DNA from: Pelagibacteraceae bacterium AG-337-G04
GTDB taxonomy: Bacteria; Pseudomonadota; Alphaproteobacteria; Pelagibacterales; Pelagibacteraceae
Direction: 5' to 3'
Assembly: GCA_003282205.1 (NCBI GenBank)
Contig: QBZW01000002.1
Location: 1 to 64,000, forward strand
DNA: 64,000 nt
The notes under the pieces: generated by a model
What the model was told of the DNA's origin: nothing
What the model saw: only the letters and a program-made list of their open reading frames with translations
Database searches by the model: none
Shown here: one piece after another, positions 23,831-31,596 of the stretch
Position numbering within the stretch: the stretch's first letter is position 1
Layout of the letters: each line of letters opens with the position of its first letter
Made by a program: the position numbers and the translations under genes

Positions 23831-24877
23831 GTGCATAAAATTAAAACAAAAAGAGAAAGAGTGCAGTTTGCATCTGATAATGTAACTGGTGCATGTCCGG
23901 AAGTCTTAAACGCAGTTCTTAAGGCTAATGAGGATGACAAAACTCCATATGGTAATGATGAGCTTTCGAAAAACTTGCAAAAAAAATTCTCAGAAATATT
24001 TGAGAAAGAAGTTATAGTTTTTCCAACAGCCTCAGGAACAGCCGCTAATGCTTTAGCTTTATCAACCATGACTCCTTCTTTTGGAAATATTTATTGCCAT
24101 AGACTTTCTCATATAAATGTCGACGAATGTGGAGCTCCAGAATTCTATACTGGAGGGGCAAAGTTAGTAAATCTGGACGGTAATAATGGAAAAATTATAG
24201 CAGAAGAATTAGATAAGAATATCTCTGGAAAAGGCGTGGTTCATCATACTCAACCTTCATCAGTAAGTATTACTCAATTGTGTGAAACAGGCGTTGCTTA
24301 CAATTTAGATGAAATAAAAAAAATTTCAGAGATTGCTCATAAACATGATCTAAATATTCATATGGATGGTGCAAGATTTGCAAATGCATTAGTTTCATTA
24401 AACTGTACTCCAGCAGAAATGACATGGAAGTCTGGAATTGATGTACTGTCATTTGGAGCAACTAAAAACGGGTGCCTAGCAGCAGAAGCAATTGTTTTTT
24501 TTAAACCTGAGTTAGTTGGAAATATAGCTTTTTTAATGAAAAGAGCAGGACATTTACTATCAAAGATGCGTTATGTATCAGCTCAATTAGATGCTTATAT
24601 TTCGAACGAAGTTTGGTTAAAAAATGCAAAGCATGCAAATGCCATGGGAAAAAAACTAAGCCAAGGTTTACTGAAACACAAAAATATTGAATTAGTTTAC
24701 CCAACAGATGCAAATGAGGTTTTTGTTAAAATACCAAAAAATATAATTGATCAATTTCATTCACATGGTTACAAAATTAACGAAAATGAGTGGGAAGATA
24801 AAGCTGTTAGATTGGTTGCTGCCTGGAATACTCATCAAGAGGATGTAGACTCATTTTTAAATATAATTAAATCTTAA
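23831..24877 (+). CDS. Low-specificity threonine aldolase / beta-eliminating lyase family enzyme
   Basis: This is a 348 aa fold-type I PLP enzyme related to LtaE, which cleaves L-threonine or allo-threonine to glycine and acetaldehyde. Visible features are FASDNVTGACPEV at the N-terminus, PTASGTAANALAL (about 58-70, PLP phosphate region), NIHMDGARFANAL (Asp binding the pyridine nitrogen) and LSFGATKNGCLAAE with the Schiff-base Lys. The start is GTG 23831; no better codon precedes the conserved region. Glycine is a key nutrient for SAR11, which makes this reaction relevant. The family also has beta-hydroxyaspartate and other aldolase activities, so specificity is uncertain. Confidence 0.85.
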   Translation: MHKIKTKRERVQFASDNVTGACPEVLNAVLKANEDDKTPYGNDELSKNLQKKFSEIFEKEVIVFPTASGTAANALALSTMTPSFGNIYCHRLSHINVDECGAPEFYTGGAKLVNLDGNNGKIIAEELDKNISGKGVVHHTQPSSVSITQLCETGVAYNLDEIKKISEIAHKHDLNIHMDGARFANALVSLNCTPAEMTWKSGIDVLSFGATKNGCLAAEAIVFFKPELVGNIAFLMKRAGHLLSKMRYVSAQLDAYISNEVWLKNAKHANAMGKKLSQGLLKHKNIELVYPTDANEVFVKIPKNIIDQFHSHGYKINENEWEDKAVRLVAAWNTHQEDVDSFLNIIKS

Positions 24878-24878
24878 A

Positions 24879-25106
24879 TTAGCTAGGATTTTCTTTAAGA
24901 AAATTAATATAATTTACTATTTCATCAAATTTTTCATCCTCAATATCTTTATAACTTGCGTTGAATTTGCTCTTTACGCAAATCGCGACATGAGCGTATG
25001 GATTTCTACCCTTAGGATGATTAGGGTGATCTGGAAGTTGTCCTTGTAAATAATCGCCAGCTTCCTGAATAATTTTCCAGAGTTTACTTGCGTTTTCTTT
25101 GTTCAT
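24879..25106 (-). CDS. Conserved-looking small hypothetical protein, 75 aa
   Basis: This is a 75 aa soluble, charged protein with no signal peptide or membrane segment. It contains a His/Pro/Asn-rich middle (PDHPNHPKGRNPYAHVAI) and an acidic C-terminal helix. I do not recognise a family. The ATG overlaps the stop of the upstream propeller gene by 4 bp (25103-25106), so it is translationally coupled as the last gene of the secreted-protein operon. It ends 1 base from the convergent threonine-aldolase-like gene. Its function may be regulatory or unrelated to export. Confidence 0.65.
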   Translation of the reverse strand: MNKENASKLWKIIQEAGDYLQGQLPDHPNHPKGRNPYAHVAICVKSKFNASYKDIEDEKFDEIVNYINFLKENPS

Positions 25107-26077
25107 TTTTTCTTTTTTTTAACTTTTGGTTTAACACCATGACCTAAAGGCGGTTCACCCATTTCTTTAATACCTAATGCATTTTTATCCTCTAAATATG
25201 CAGTTGGCGGTGTAGAACATCCTTTTTTAATTTTAAAATAAAATAGTATCCTTTCGTTTTCATTTATCCTAATTACACTTGGACTAGCAGATCCTTTAGA
25301 GTCCCCACTTAAAATATTTCTTCTTGTTTTTTTCCATTTTTTTCCTCCGTTAGATGATGTCATTTTTAAAATACCATCAGCATTTTGAAAAAGTATTTCA
25401 GGATCACCATTTTCTGCGATTGATAGTTCAGGAATACCACCTTTTATTGATGAAAATTTATTGAATTTTTTTCCATCTATACTTTTAAATATTTTAATTT
25501 TTTGAATGTCTCCTTGAGCTACAGCAAGTAAATATTCATTATTGGGTAATTTTACAACTGTTGGATCTGTAGCATTATCAACTTCTGCAACCACACCTTC
25601 AATTGTAAAGTTAATACCATCATCCGAAATAGCTGAATAAAATTTATTTGGTTTTTGCCCCATTACTGGTTTAGTGAACAAACCAACATAATAAAATAGT
25701 CGAATTTTTCCATCATCAGTAATTATTAAATCAGGATCAACAGCATCTTTATTGATCTTTCCATTAAGTTTTATAGGACCTATTGTTTTTACTGATTTAA
25801 TATCTTCTGATAATTCAGAGACATAAATTGAATGATTATCAAAATCACCGTTAACATAATAAATTAATTTTTTGTTTTTAAAAATTATAGCATCAGGAAC
25901 TGATGCAGACTTTAATAATTTAGAGCTTATTTTTTTGTATGATTTTCCAGAATTAGTTGATTTTGCAGAATGAATAATATGACAATTTGGTCCAGCAACA
26001 GGCTGTGGTTTTTTTGCAAATGCGTAATTGTATAAACATAAAAATCCTAGAACCAAGATCCCTAAAAGTTTTTTCAT
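25103..26077 (-). CDS. Secreted beta-propeller-like protein (sialidase/BNR-like repeats)
   Basis: This is a 324 aa exported protein. The signal peptide is residues 1-21, starting MKKLLGI and ending in YAFA. The mature part has repeated segments of the type DPDLIITDDGKIRLFYY, DPTVVKLPNNEYLLAVAQ and SPSVIRINENERILFYF. These resemble Asp-box or five-bladed propeller repeats of glycosidase-like and sialidase-like proteins. I cannot point to a complete catalytic triad, so binding rather than hydrolysis is possible. The C-terminus is strongly Lys-rich. It overlaps the hydrolase by 1 base and the 75 aa gene by 4 bp. With the lyase and hydrolase upstream, it probably helps bind or cut an extracellular polymer. 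Confidence 0.65.
   Translation of the reverse strand: MKKLLGILVLGFLCLYNYAFAKKPQPVAGPNCHIIHSAKSTNSGKSYKKISSKLLKSASVPDAIIFKNKKLIYYVNGDFDNHSIYVSELSEDIKSVKTIGPIKLNGKINKDAVDPDLIITDDGKIRLFYYVGLFTKPVMGQKPNKFYSAISDDGINFTIEGVVAEVDNATDPTVVKLPNNEYLLAVAQGDIQKIKIFKSIDGKKFNKFSSIKGGIPELSIAENGDPEILFQNADGILKMTSSNGGKKWKKTRRNILSGDSKGSASPSVIRINENERILFYFKIKKGCSTPPTAYLEDKNALGIKEMGEPPLGHGVKPKVKKKKK
26057..26077 (-). repeat. Leader-DNA repeat, copy A
   Basis: The first 21 bases of this gene are identical to the first 21 bases of the lyase-like gene (27776-27796) and match the hydrolase leader at 17 of 21 positions. They encode MKKLLGI. Confidence 0.8.
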
Positions 26078-26916
26078 TACTTTAAATATTCTTTAATTAC
26101 AGATCCAATTGTTGGCATAGACCTTAATCCGTGACCACCATCAATAATATGCAATTTAACTTGTAGTTTTTTCTTTAAGAGTAAATCATAATAATATTCT
26201 GAAACTCCTGGAGCTGTATTTTTGTCATCTTTTCCAACAATTAATACATTGAGAGATTTTAAATCTATATCTTCATAATTAAAACTTGGGGAATATTTTT
26301 TTAATTTTTTCAATTGAGATTTGGTTTCCCATTTTTTACCATTGCTTAGTTTTTTTCTAATTTCCCAGTCACACGGACAAGAGATCAAAATATTTATATC
26401 AACTAATCCTGGTACTTTTCCATGAATAGTGCCTCCCTGATAAGCTCCTCCAGAATGACCAATTAAAATTAGTTTTTCAGGTTTATAATATTTTTTAAGG
26501 TTCTCTAATGCAGGTACTAGTATTTGAAAGTTTTTCCAACTATAATTTACTACTGTACTCTTTATAGCATCACGAGGTCCTGATGAATATCTATCCTCTT
26601 CACTACTGCCTCTTTCTCTAATAAAGTAACCAGGTCTTGCAAAAATAAAGGTATTGTTATCATCGTTAATTAATTCTTTTGCAAATCTAATATGACTTTT
26701 TTTGGGTATTCCTGGTCTTGGAGAATCAGGACGTCCGTCACCATGAAGAAATACTATTAAGTTTTTTTTACCCTTTCTTATTTTTCCTAAATTTAACATT
26801 GCTATACATTTGTTTTTACCTGCTGATATATATTTTGTGAAATCCTCTTTTTCACAAGCATTAGAGTTTCCACTCAACAACAAAATTAGAACCACGATCG
26901 TTAAAAGTATCTTCAT
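26077..26916 (-). CDS. Exported alpha/beta hydrolase
   Basis: This is a secreted alpha/beta-hydrolase-fold enzyme. I start at ATG 26916 (279 aa), because this gives a clear signal peptide (MKILLTI to NSNA); the frame up to 27006 would run backwards into the lyase gene. The nucleophile elbow LIGHSGGAY holds the catalytic Ser, the late His is in DGGHGLRSMPT, and an Asp in VGKDDKNTAPG could complete the triad. An early FLHGDGRPDSPRPG supplies the oxyanion-hole region. An esterase or deacylase acting on decorated polysaccharide would fit the adjacent lyase, but a peptidase cannot be excluded. It sits 1 base from the lyase stop and overlaps the propeller gene by 1 base. Confidence 0.78.
   Translation of the reverse strand: MKILLTIVVLILLLSGNSNACEKEDFTKYISAGKNKCIAMLNLGKIRKGKKNLIVFLHGDGRPDSPRPGIPKKSHIRFAKELINDDNNTFIFARPGYFIRERGSSEEDRYSSGPRDAIKSTVVNYSWKNFQILVPALENLKKYYKPEKLILIGHSGGAYQGGTIHGKVPGLVDINILISCPCDWEIRKKLSNGKKWETKSQLKKLKKYSPSFNYEDIDLKSLNVLIVGKDDKNTAPGVSEYYYDLLLKKKLQVKLHIIDGGHGLRSMPTIGSVIKEYLK
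26896..26916 (-). repeat. Leader-DNA repeat, divergent copy C
   Basis: The start of the hydrolase gene matches the 21-base leader of its two neighbours at 17 positions, including the ACTTTTA and GATC blocks. It continues to resemble copy A further in (shared GTGGTTCTA-like stretch). Confidence 0.55.
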
Positions 26917-26917
26917 T

Positions 26918-27796
26918 TTAATTTTGACTTTCAATTTTTTTACAAGAATATCCAAGATCACCGATTTTAAGTTTTTTACAAGAGTTTGTATGTCTAATCT
27001 CGTCATAATAAGCTATTTGGGTTTTATCTGGTCCAGGCGTTCTTGAAAGAAAAGATCTGTAAATACCTACATGAAATTCTATTAGTTCTCCTTTTTCTTG
27101 CGTCATACCTCTGTGATTAAAAGCAAGTTTACCATTAATCCAAATTTTAAAAAAGCCATCTTCTTTATGTGTCCATTTTGCATTAACTAAAATATCATTC
27201 CATCTGCCAAGCATTTCTGAATGATCTAATAGCTTTTTTAGTAAAAATTTTTTATTAATATACTCATCTACTGCAATCCAATACCCACCTCCTTCATTTG
27301 CATGACGTTCAGATTGATTGTCAAAAGCAAAAGCTGGTGGATTATCAGCATCATTATGGAATTGTGCTAACATAGTCTTAGCAGGGAATATCTTTTCATA
27401 ATCATTAGGCAAATATAATGACCAAGCAGTCCAAGTAGTTTGTTTATTAACACAACAAATTAGTAGTTCAGATCTTTCTCTATCATTCCTGGAATCCCAA
27501 CCCCATCCATTTCCATTTCTAACTTCAAATCTTAAAGATTGTTTTCCAAACCTAACCGGATGGTTGTCAGATTTATCAACAATTTTCATTAAATGCTCTC
27601 TTTTTGATTTATCTGATTTGAGTATTGCTTTAGGGGTAACACGCCATTCATTCCAGGTATCAAATTCTTTAACTTTATCAAAACCCTGAGCTATATCTTT
27701 ATTTTTTTTTATTTCTTTAATCACTTCTTCTACACCAGCAAAAACATTTTCACATATTAACAAACCAAAAACTACGATCCCTAAAAGTTTTTTCAT
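26918..27796 (-). CDS. Secreted polysaccharide-lyase-like protein (heparin lyase I / LamG-like fold)
   Basis: This is a 292 aa exported protein with a signal peptide starting MKKLLGI and ending in NVFA. The mature sequence matches the jelly-roll polysaccharide lyase families grouped as heparin-lyase-I-like. RFEVRNGNGWGWDSRNDRERSEL-type residues lie at about 88-110. WTAWSLYLPNDY, LAQFHND and a KIWINGKLAFNHRG strand near 205-218 follow. These enzymes cut uronic-acid polymers by beta-elimination. I infer the family from the overall pattern; the catalytic residues are not assigned. The ATG directly follows the stop of a 44 aa membrane peptide. It heads a tight run with the hydrolase and propeller genes. 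Confidence 0.72.
   Translation of the reverse strand: MKKLLGIVVFGLLICENVFAGVEEVIKEIKKNKDIAQGFDKVKEFDTWNEWRVTPKAILKSDKSKREHLMKIVDKSDNHPVRFGKQSLRFEVRNGNGWGWDSRNDRERSELLICCVNKQTTWTAWSLYLPNDYEKIFPAKTMLAQFHNDADNPPAFAFDNQSERHANEGGGYWIAVDEYINKKFLLKKLLDHSEMLGRWNDILVNAKWTHKEDGFFKIWINGKLAFNHRGMTQEKGELIEFHVGIYRSFLSRTPGPDKTQIAYYDEIRHTNSCKKLKIGDLGYSCKKIESQN
27776..27796 (-). repeat. Leader-DNA repeat, copy B
   Basis: These are the first 21 bases of the lyase-like gene. They are identical to those of the propeller gene (26057-26077), while the rest of the two genes is unrelated. Confidence 0.8.
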
Positions 27797-27931
27797 TTAA
27801 AATCCACCTCGCCAATTATTTTTAGATTTCAAGTCTTTCTCTTCTTGTTTTGAAATAGGTCTAAATAAATAAAAACCTACGACAATAACAACGAATGTTC
27901 CTAAAATAATCTCAATCATATACTTAGTCAT
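27797..27931 (-). CDS. Single-helix membrane peptide, 44 aa
   Basis: This is a 45-codon frame from ATG 27931 to a TAA whose last base touches the ATG of the lyase-like gene (27796), with no spacer. It encodes one transmembrane helix (about residues 5-23, IEIILGTFVVIVVGFYLF) followed by a charged cytoplasmic-type tail ending NWRGGF. I do not recognise it. The exact abutment favours coupled translation with the lyase, and the residue pattern is that of a real small membrane protein. No Shine-Dalgarno is visible. It might assist export or anchor a complex, but no function can be assigned. Confidence 0.55.
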   Translation of the reverse strand: MTKYMIEIILGTFVVIVVGFYLFRPISKQEEKDLKSKNNWRGGF

Positions 27932-27970
27932 TTATGGTCAAAAAAAATTTTTTTCATTTATTTTAAAATA

Positions 27971-28717
27971 TTAAAGCCGATATTTAAAATAGTAATATAG
28001 TCTTCCGATCATTTCTCTTAAGAAATTACTTGTTCCATCAAGTGCAGAGGCTGAAGGTATAAAATCTATAAATGTAACCTTGCTTGAGTTTAGAAAATCT
28101 ACTGCAAAAGGTATTACATTAAAATTTTCCCCTTTAAAAATCATAGTTGCCCTATGCATGTGGAAAGCTGAAGTAACTAATATAATATTGGGATTATCTA
28201 TTTTTAAAATATTTTTTACTGATTTTGCTTCATCTTCTGTGTTTTGAACATTATCAGTCATTAAAATATATTCTTTTGGTATACCGAATTTTGTAGCAAA
28301 TTTTTTTAGGTATTCTCCCTCAGGAATCCCATATTGCCAAGGTAGATTACCTCTTGTTAAAATAAGAAGAGGAGCTTTCTTATTTTTAAATAAGTCCATA
28401 CCTGATAAAATTCTATCAACCGCCCCTCCAAATTCATACTTTAATTTGTCACCAATTTTGATTCTTGACACCATACCACTTAAAACAATGATAGCATCAG
28501 CTTCTTTGATATTTGATACTTCTTCTAAAATGTAGTCTTTTTCAAGGTATTTATTTAGTTTATAGGAAATAATTGGTAATGAAAAAATAATTAAAGTAAG
28601 TGTGCCTATAATTATAATTCTTCTTGATCTAAAAAATATTCCACAAAAAATTATAAATAGATATAAAAACAATGGACTAACTATTAAAGGTATTATTTTG
28701 TGCAGATAAATACTCAT
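27971..28717 (-). CDS. YdcF/SanA/ElyC-family protein (DUF218)
   Basis: This is a 248 aa membrane-anchored DUF218 protein. Two N-terminal hydrophobic helices (about 8-32 and 34-52) precede the conserved domain with ADAIIVLSGMV (about 78-88), LILTRGNLPW, MTDNVQNTEDEAKSV and VTSAFHMHRATMIF. Members such as ElyC and SanA affect cell-envelope integrity and undecaprenyl-linked precursor handling in E. coli. The precise activity is unknown. It precedes the 44 aa peptide by 39 bp on the same strand and could head the secreted-protein operon, or simply neighbour it. Confidence 0.85.
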   Translation of the reverse strand: MSIYLHKIIPLIVSPLFLYLFIIFCGIFFRSRRIIIIGTLTLIIFSLPIISYKLNKYLEKDYILEEVSNIKEADAIIVLSGMVSRIKIGDKLKYEFGGAVDRILSGMDLFKNKKAPLLILTRGNLPWQYGIPEGEYLKKFATKFGIPKEYILMTDNVQNTEDEAKSVKNILKIDNPNIILVTSAFHMHRATMIFKGENFNVIPFAVDFLNSSKVTFIDFIPSASALDGTSNFLREMIGRLYYYFKYRL

Positions 28718-28760
28718 AGTTTATTTTTGTTTTCTTAAATCATACAAACTTAAATTTTGG

Positions 28761-29246
28761 TTAATCTCTAAAGTTTATAAATTCAATTGGGAGCCCTATA
28801 TCCATAGCTTTTAATGCAGATATTACATCTTGAAGATCATCTCTTTTTTTTCCTTGAGCTCTTAATTCTTCTCCTTGAATTTTAATTTGGATTTTAAGTT
28901 TTAGTTTTTTTAAATCAGCAATAATCTTCTTAGCATTTTCTTGGCTAATGCCCTCCGCTAATTCACTAATTTGCCTGATGGTTGCACCTGCTGCATCCTC
29001 TGAATTTTTTACAATTATTACTCTTGGATCTACTTTTCGTCTTATAAGATGAACTTGTAATAATTCATTTACTTGTTTTAATTTTAGTTCATCTGGTGCT
29101 AAAGTAGTAATTATTTTATTTTTTCTTTCAATTGAAATATTGAGTCCCTTAAAATCATATCGGTTAGCAATTTCTCTTAAACAATTAGCTAGAGCATTAT
29201 CAAACTCTTGATAATTGATTTTACTTATTATATCAAATGAAGGCAT
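28761..29246 (-). CDS. yajQ: YajQ-family protein
   Basis: This is a 161 aa protein of the YajQ/DUF520 family, with two ferredoxin-like half domains. The N-terminal PSFDIISKINYQEFDNALA and the internal NRYDFKG are diagnostic, and the C-terminal SALKAMDIGLPIEFINFRD is complete. A Xanthomonas homologue binds cyclic di-GMP; other members bind nucleotides or RNA. No cyclic di-GMP enzymes are in the window, so that role is uncertain here. It is a single gene with a 95 bp upstream gap containing AT-rich promoter-like DNA, and 43 bp downstream before the YdcF-like gene. Confidence 0.93.
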   Translation of the reverse strand: MPSFDIISKINYQEFDNALANCLREIANRYDFKGLNISIERKNKIITTLAPDELKLKQVNELLQVHLIRRKVDPRVIIVKNSEDAAGATIRQISELAEGISQENAKKIIADLKKLKLKIQIKIQGEELRAQGKKRDDLQDVISALKAMDIGLPIEFINFRD

Positions 29247-29341
29247 ACTTTTTTATATTCCTTACACTATTATATTTTTTAATTAGAACAACCTTCATTA
29301 GAGCCAGTTTAGCAGAATAAAAATTTTAAATAAGATCTTAA

Positions 29342-30661
29342 TTATTGGGAAGGGTTATTCTCTTCAATAATTGTTTCTTGAGTTCCTGCTGGTTTTACTG
29401 GGTCTTCAATAGGTTCTGTTGATGGATTAAGTTCTAAACCAATAGGTGTAATTGTTGTTGGAAGAGGGGTGAATTGTGAGTCAGGGTTTTCAATAACCTC
29501 TCTAACATTCATTCTGTAAATTCCATATGTTCCTATTAAACAGTGAAATATAATTAGAAATATAAAATAACCATTCTCTCCAATTAAATCCATAAATATA
29601 GAACATAAAAAAGGTCCGCTAATTGCACCCATTCCAAAAGTAAATTGTAAACCTGCTCCTGCAGCTACAAATTTTTCTTTGGCTACAAAATCATTGGTGT
29701 GAGCAAAAATTAATGCAAACATTGGAAGACTAAAGAAAGCATATAAACCTGTGAAAATATAAAACCAGAACTTTGGACTCGCTAAATTATCAGCTAAATG
29801 CATAGTACTGACTGAAAAAATCGCACATAATGCAAAGAAAGCTGAAGCAAATGTTGAATATACTGTGACTGTTCTTCTGTCATAAATGTCTGATAGTTTG
29901 CCAATGGGCCATTGTGAAATAGCACCAGAAATAGCAATTAAAAAAGTTACAAAAGAAATTTCAAAAATACTAAAATTCATTGATGCTGCATAAACAGCAA
30001 TTAAAGCAAACATTGCAGAGTGACAAATACCACATAAAAGTGCGCTTACCATTCCAAATGGAGATGCTTCATAAAGTTCTTTAATTTTCATTCCAATAAT
30101 TTTTTTAAATTTTGGTGGTTTTTTCTTGGTTAATAATATTGGGACAAGTGATAGCGACATGAATAAAGAAACAAGTATAAATGGTTGAAAATTTTCTGGT
30201 TTACTAAAATTTAAAAAAAACATTCCAACCGCCATAGAGCCATAAAGAACGATCATATAAATTGATAAAACACTTCCTCTATTTTTATTGCTTGCCCGAT
30301 CATTTAGCCAGCTTTCAGCAATTGTATATAAACATACCATTGAAAAACCTGAAATAATTCTCAGAATAAACCATGTAAATGGATTGACGATTATGGAGTG
30401 TACTAAAACAACTATAGAAGCAATTGATGCAAAAGCAGCAAATACTCTTATATGACCAACTCTTGAAACTAAAAGTGGAACTGTTTTTGCTCCAATAAAA
30501 TATCCCACAAAATAACCTGACAACATAAAGCCAGTTGCGGTTAGGCTGAAACTTTCATAAACAGCTCTTACTCCAAGTAAAGAAACTTGAAAGCCATGAG
30601 CTATCATAATTAGACCCATGCCCGTGAATAATGCCCAGGAATTTTTAAGTATCTTTTCCAT
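29342..30661 (-). CDS. MFS transporter (YcaD-like)
   Basis: This is a 439 aa major facilitator with twelve hydrophobic helices. The first half includes GYFVGYFIGAKTVPLLVSRVGHIR, the loop 2-3 motif region, and AESWLNDRASNKNRGSVLSIYM, which is typical of YcaD-type putative MFS permeases. The second half contains QWPIGKLSDIYDRR, the repeated loop motif. A 40-residue Pro/Thr/Glu-rich cytoplasmic tail (about 400-439) is unusual for so streamlined a genome. The substrate is unknown. It is followed by yajQ 95 bp downstream on the same strand, and 41 bp separate it from the DMT permease upstream. Confidence 0.87.
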   Translation of the reverse strand: MEKILKNSWALFTGMGLIMIAHGFQVSLLGVRAVYESFSLTATGFMLSGYFVGYFIGAKTVPLLVSRVGHIRVFAAFASIASIVVLVHSIIVNPFTWFILRIISGFSMVCLYTIAESWLNDRASNKNRGSVLSIYMIVLYGSMAVGMFFLNFSKPENFQPFILVSLFMSLSLVPILLTKKKPPKFKKIIGMKIKELYEASPFGMVSALLCGICHSAMFALIAVYAASMNFSIFEISFVTFLIAISGAISQWPIGKLSDIYDRRTVTVYSTFASAFFALCAIFSVSTMHLADNLASPKFWFYIFTGLYAFFSLPMFALIFAHTNDFVAKEKFVAAGAGLQFTFGMGAISGPFLCSIFMDLIGENGYFIFLIIFHCLIGTYGIYRMNVREVIENPDSQFTPLPTTITPIGLELNPSTEPIEDPVKPAGTQETIIEENNPSQ

Positions 30662-30702
30662 AATTTCGCTATCTATGAATGATTTAATATTTAATCAAGA
30701 AA

Positions 30703-31596
30703 TTAATTGATTATTTTTTGAGGTTCTTTTAGTTTTATATATGAGTGGATACCTAAAGTAACTATGATCACGGCACCTCCAATAATGGTCTCCAAGGTTG
30801 GTTGTTCTTTAATAACTAACCAAACCCAAATTGGACCTAATATCGTTTCTAATAGAAAAAATAGATTAACTTCCTCGGCTGGTATAAACCTAGGTGCAAT
30901 TGTTACCAAAACAAACGGTAGTGCTACACAAATAATGCACATTATAGGTATGAAAATTTGATCAGTTCCAATTAAACTAAAATTTTCAACAAAAAAGAAG
31001 GCAAACACTGCAACTCCTAACTTTCCCATCACAGATGCTGGCAAAAGATCTCTTTCTTTAGCAGATCTAATTAGAATTGCATTTACAGCAAGACCTGCAG
31101 CTGTAACAAATCCCATTATATTTCCAAAAAGATTGCCAATTTGGAGAGAGTCATAAAAAATAAATAAAACTGCCAAAAATGTGATAAAAATTGCTGTCCA
31201 GGTCCCTTTGTTTGGCATTTCTTTCAAAAATATAGCTCCAAGTATTGCAGATAGTATTGGGGCCAGAGCAATCATAATTAATGTGTTAGCCACATTAGTG
31301 TTTTGAATAGATAAAATGAATGTAATATTACAAATTGAAAAGCTGATTGCATAAAATATACCTATAATACCTATTTTAAGGAAAGCATTGATAAAATTTT
31401 GTTTATAAAATATTAACAACCCTAAAAAAACGATGATAAAAGGTATTACTCCTCTATAAAAAAGCATTCCCCATGTTTCTACATTTGATAGTCTAATGAG
31501 AAGTGAGTCAGGGGTAATAAACATTACTGCTATAAAAGCTAGCAATGAACCTTTTTTTTGATCTGATAATTTGTTCAAGCTCTTAAACCTTTCCAA
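30703..31596 (-). CDS. EamA/DMT-family permease
   Basis: This is a 297 aa ten-helix DMT permease. The repeat 1 signature around helix 4 reads NTNVANTLIMIALAPILSAILGAIFLKE (about 99-126), nearly the same arrangement as in the two other DMT proteins at 7390 and 22867. A polar N-terminus of about 16 residues precedes helix 1. The start (31596) lies inside gshB, overlapping by 22 bp, so it is translated from the glutathione-synthesis message. That link makes a glutathione-related, thiol or amino-acid substrate tempting, but nothing in the sequence proves it. Confidence 0.87.
   Translation of the reverse strand: MERFKSLNKLSDQKKGSLLAFIAVMFITPDSLLIRLSNVETWGMLFYRGVIPFIIVFLGLLIFYKQNFINAFLKIGIIGIFYAISFSICNITFILSIQNTNVANTLIMIALAPILSAILGAIFLKEMPNKGTWTAIFITFLAVLFIFYDSLQIGNLFGNIMGFVTAAGLAVNAILIRSAKERDLLPASVMGKLGVAVFAFFFVENFSLIGTDQIFIPIMCIICVALPFVLVTIAPRFIPAEEVNLFFLLETILGPIWVWLVIKEQPTLETIIGGAVIIVTLGIHSYIKLKEPQKIIN

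Noticed and set aside
27928-27957. 9-codon frame MKKIFFDHK overlapping the 44 aa peptide start by ATGA
   Set aside because: Too short to support as a gene; kept only as a note about possible reinitiation.
29233-29298. 21-codon minus-strand frame upstream of yajQ that begins MKVVLIKKY, a little like bL9
   Set aside because: It is too short, its stop lies inside yajQ, and the resemblance to the L9 start is weak; chance is the simplest explanation.
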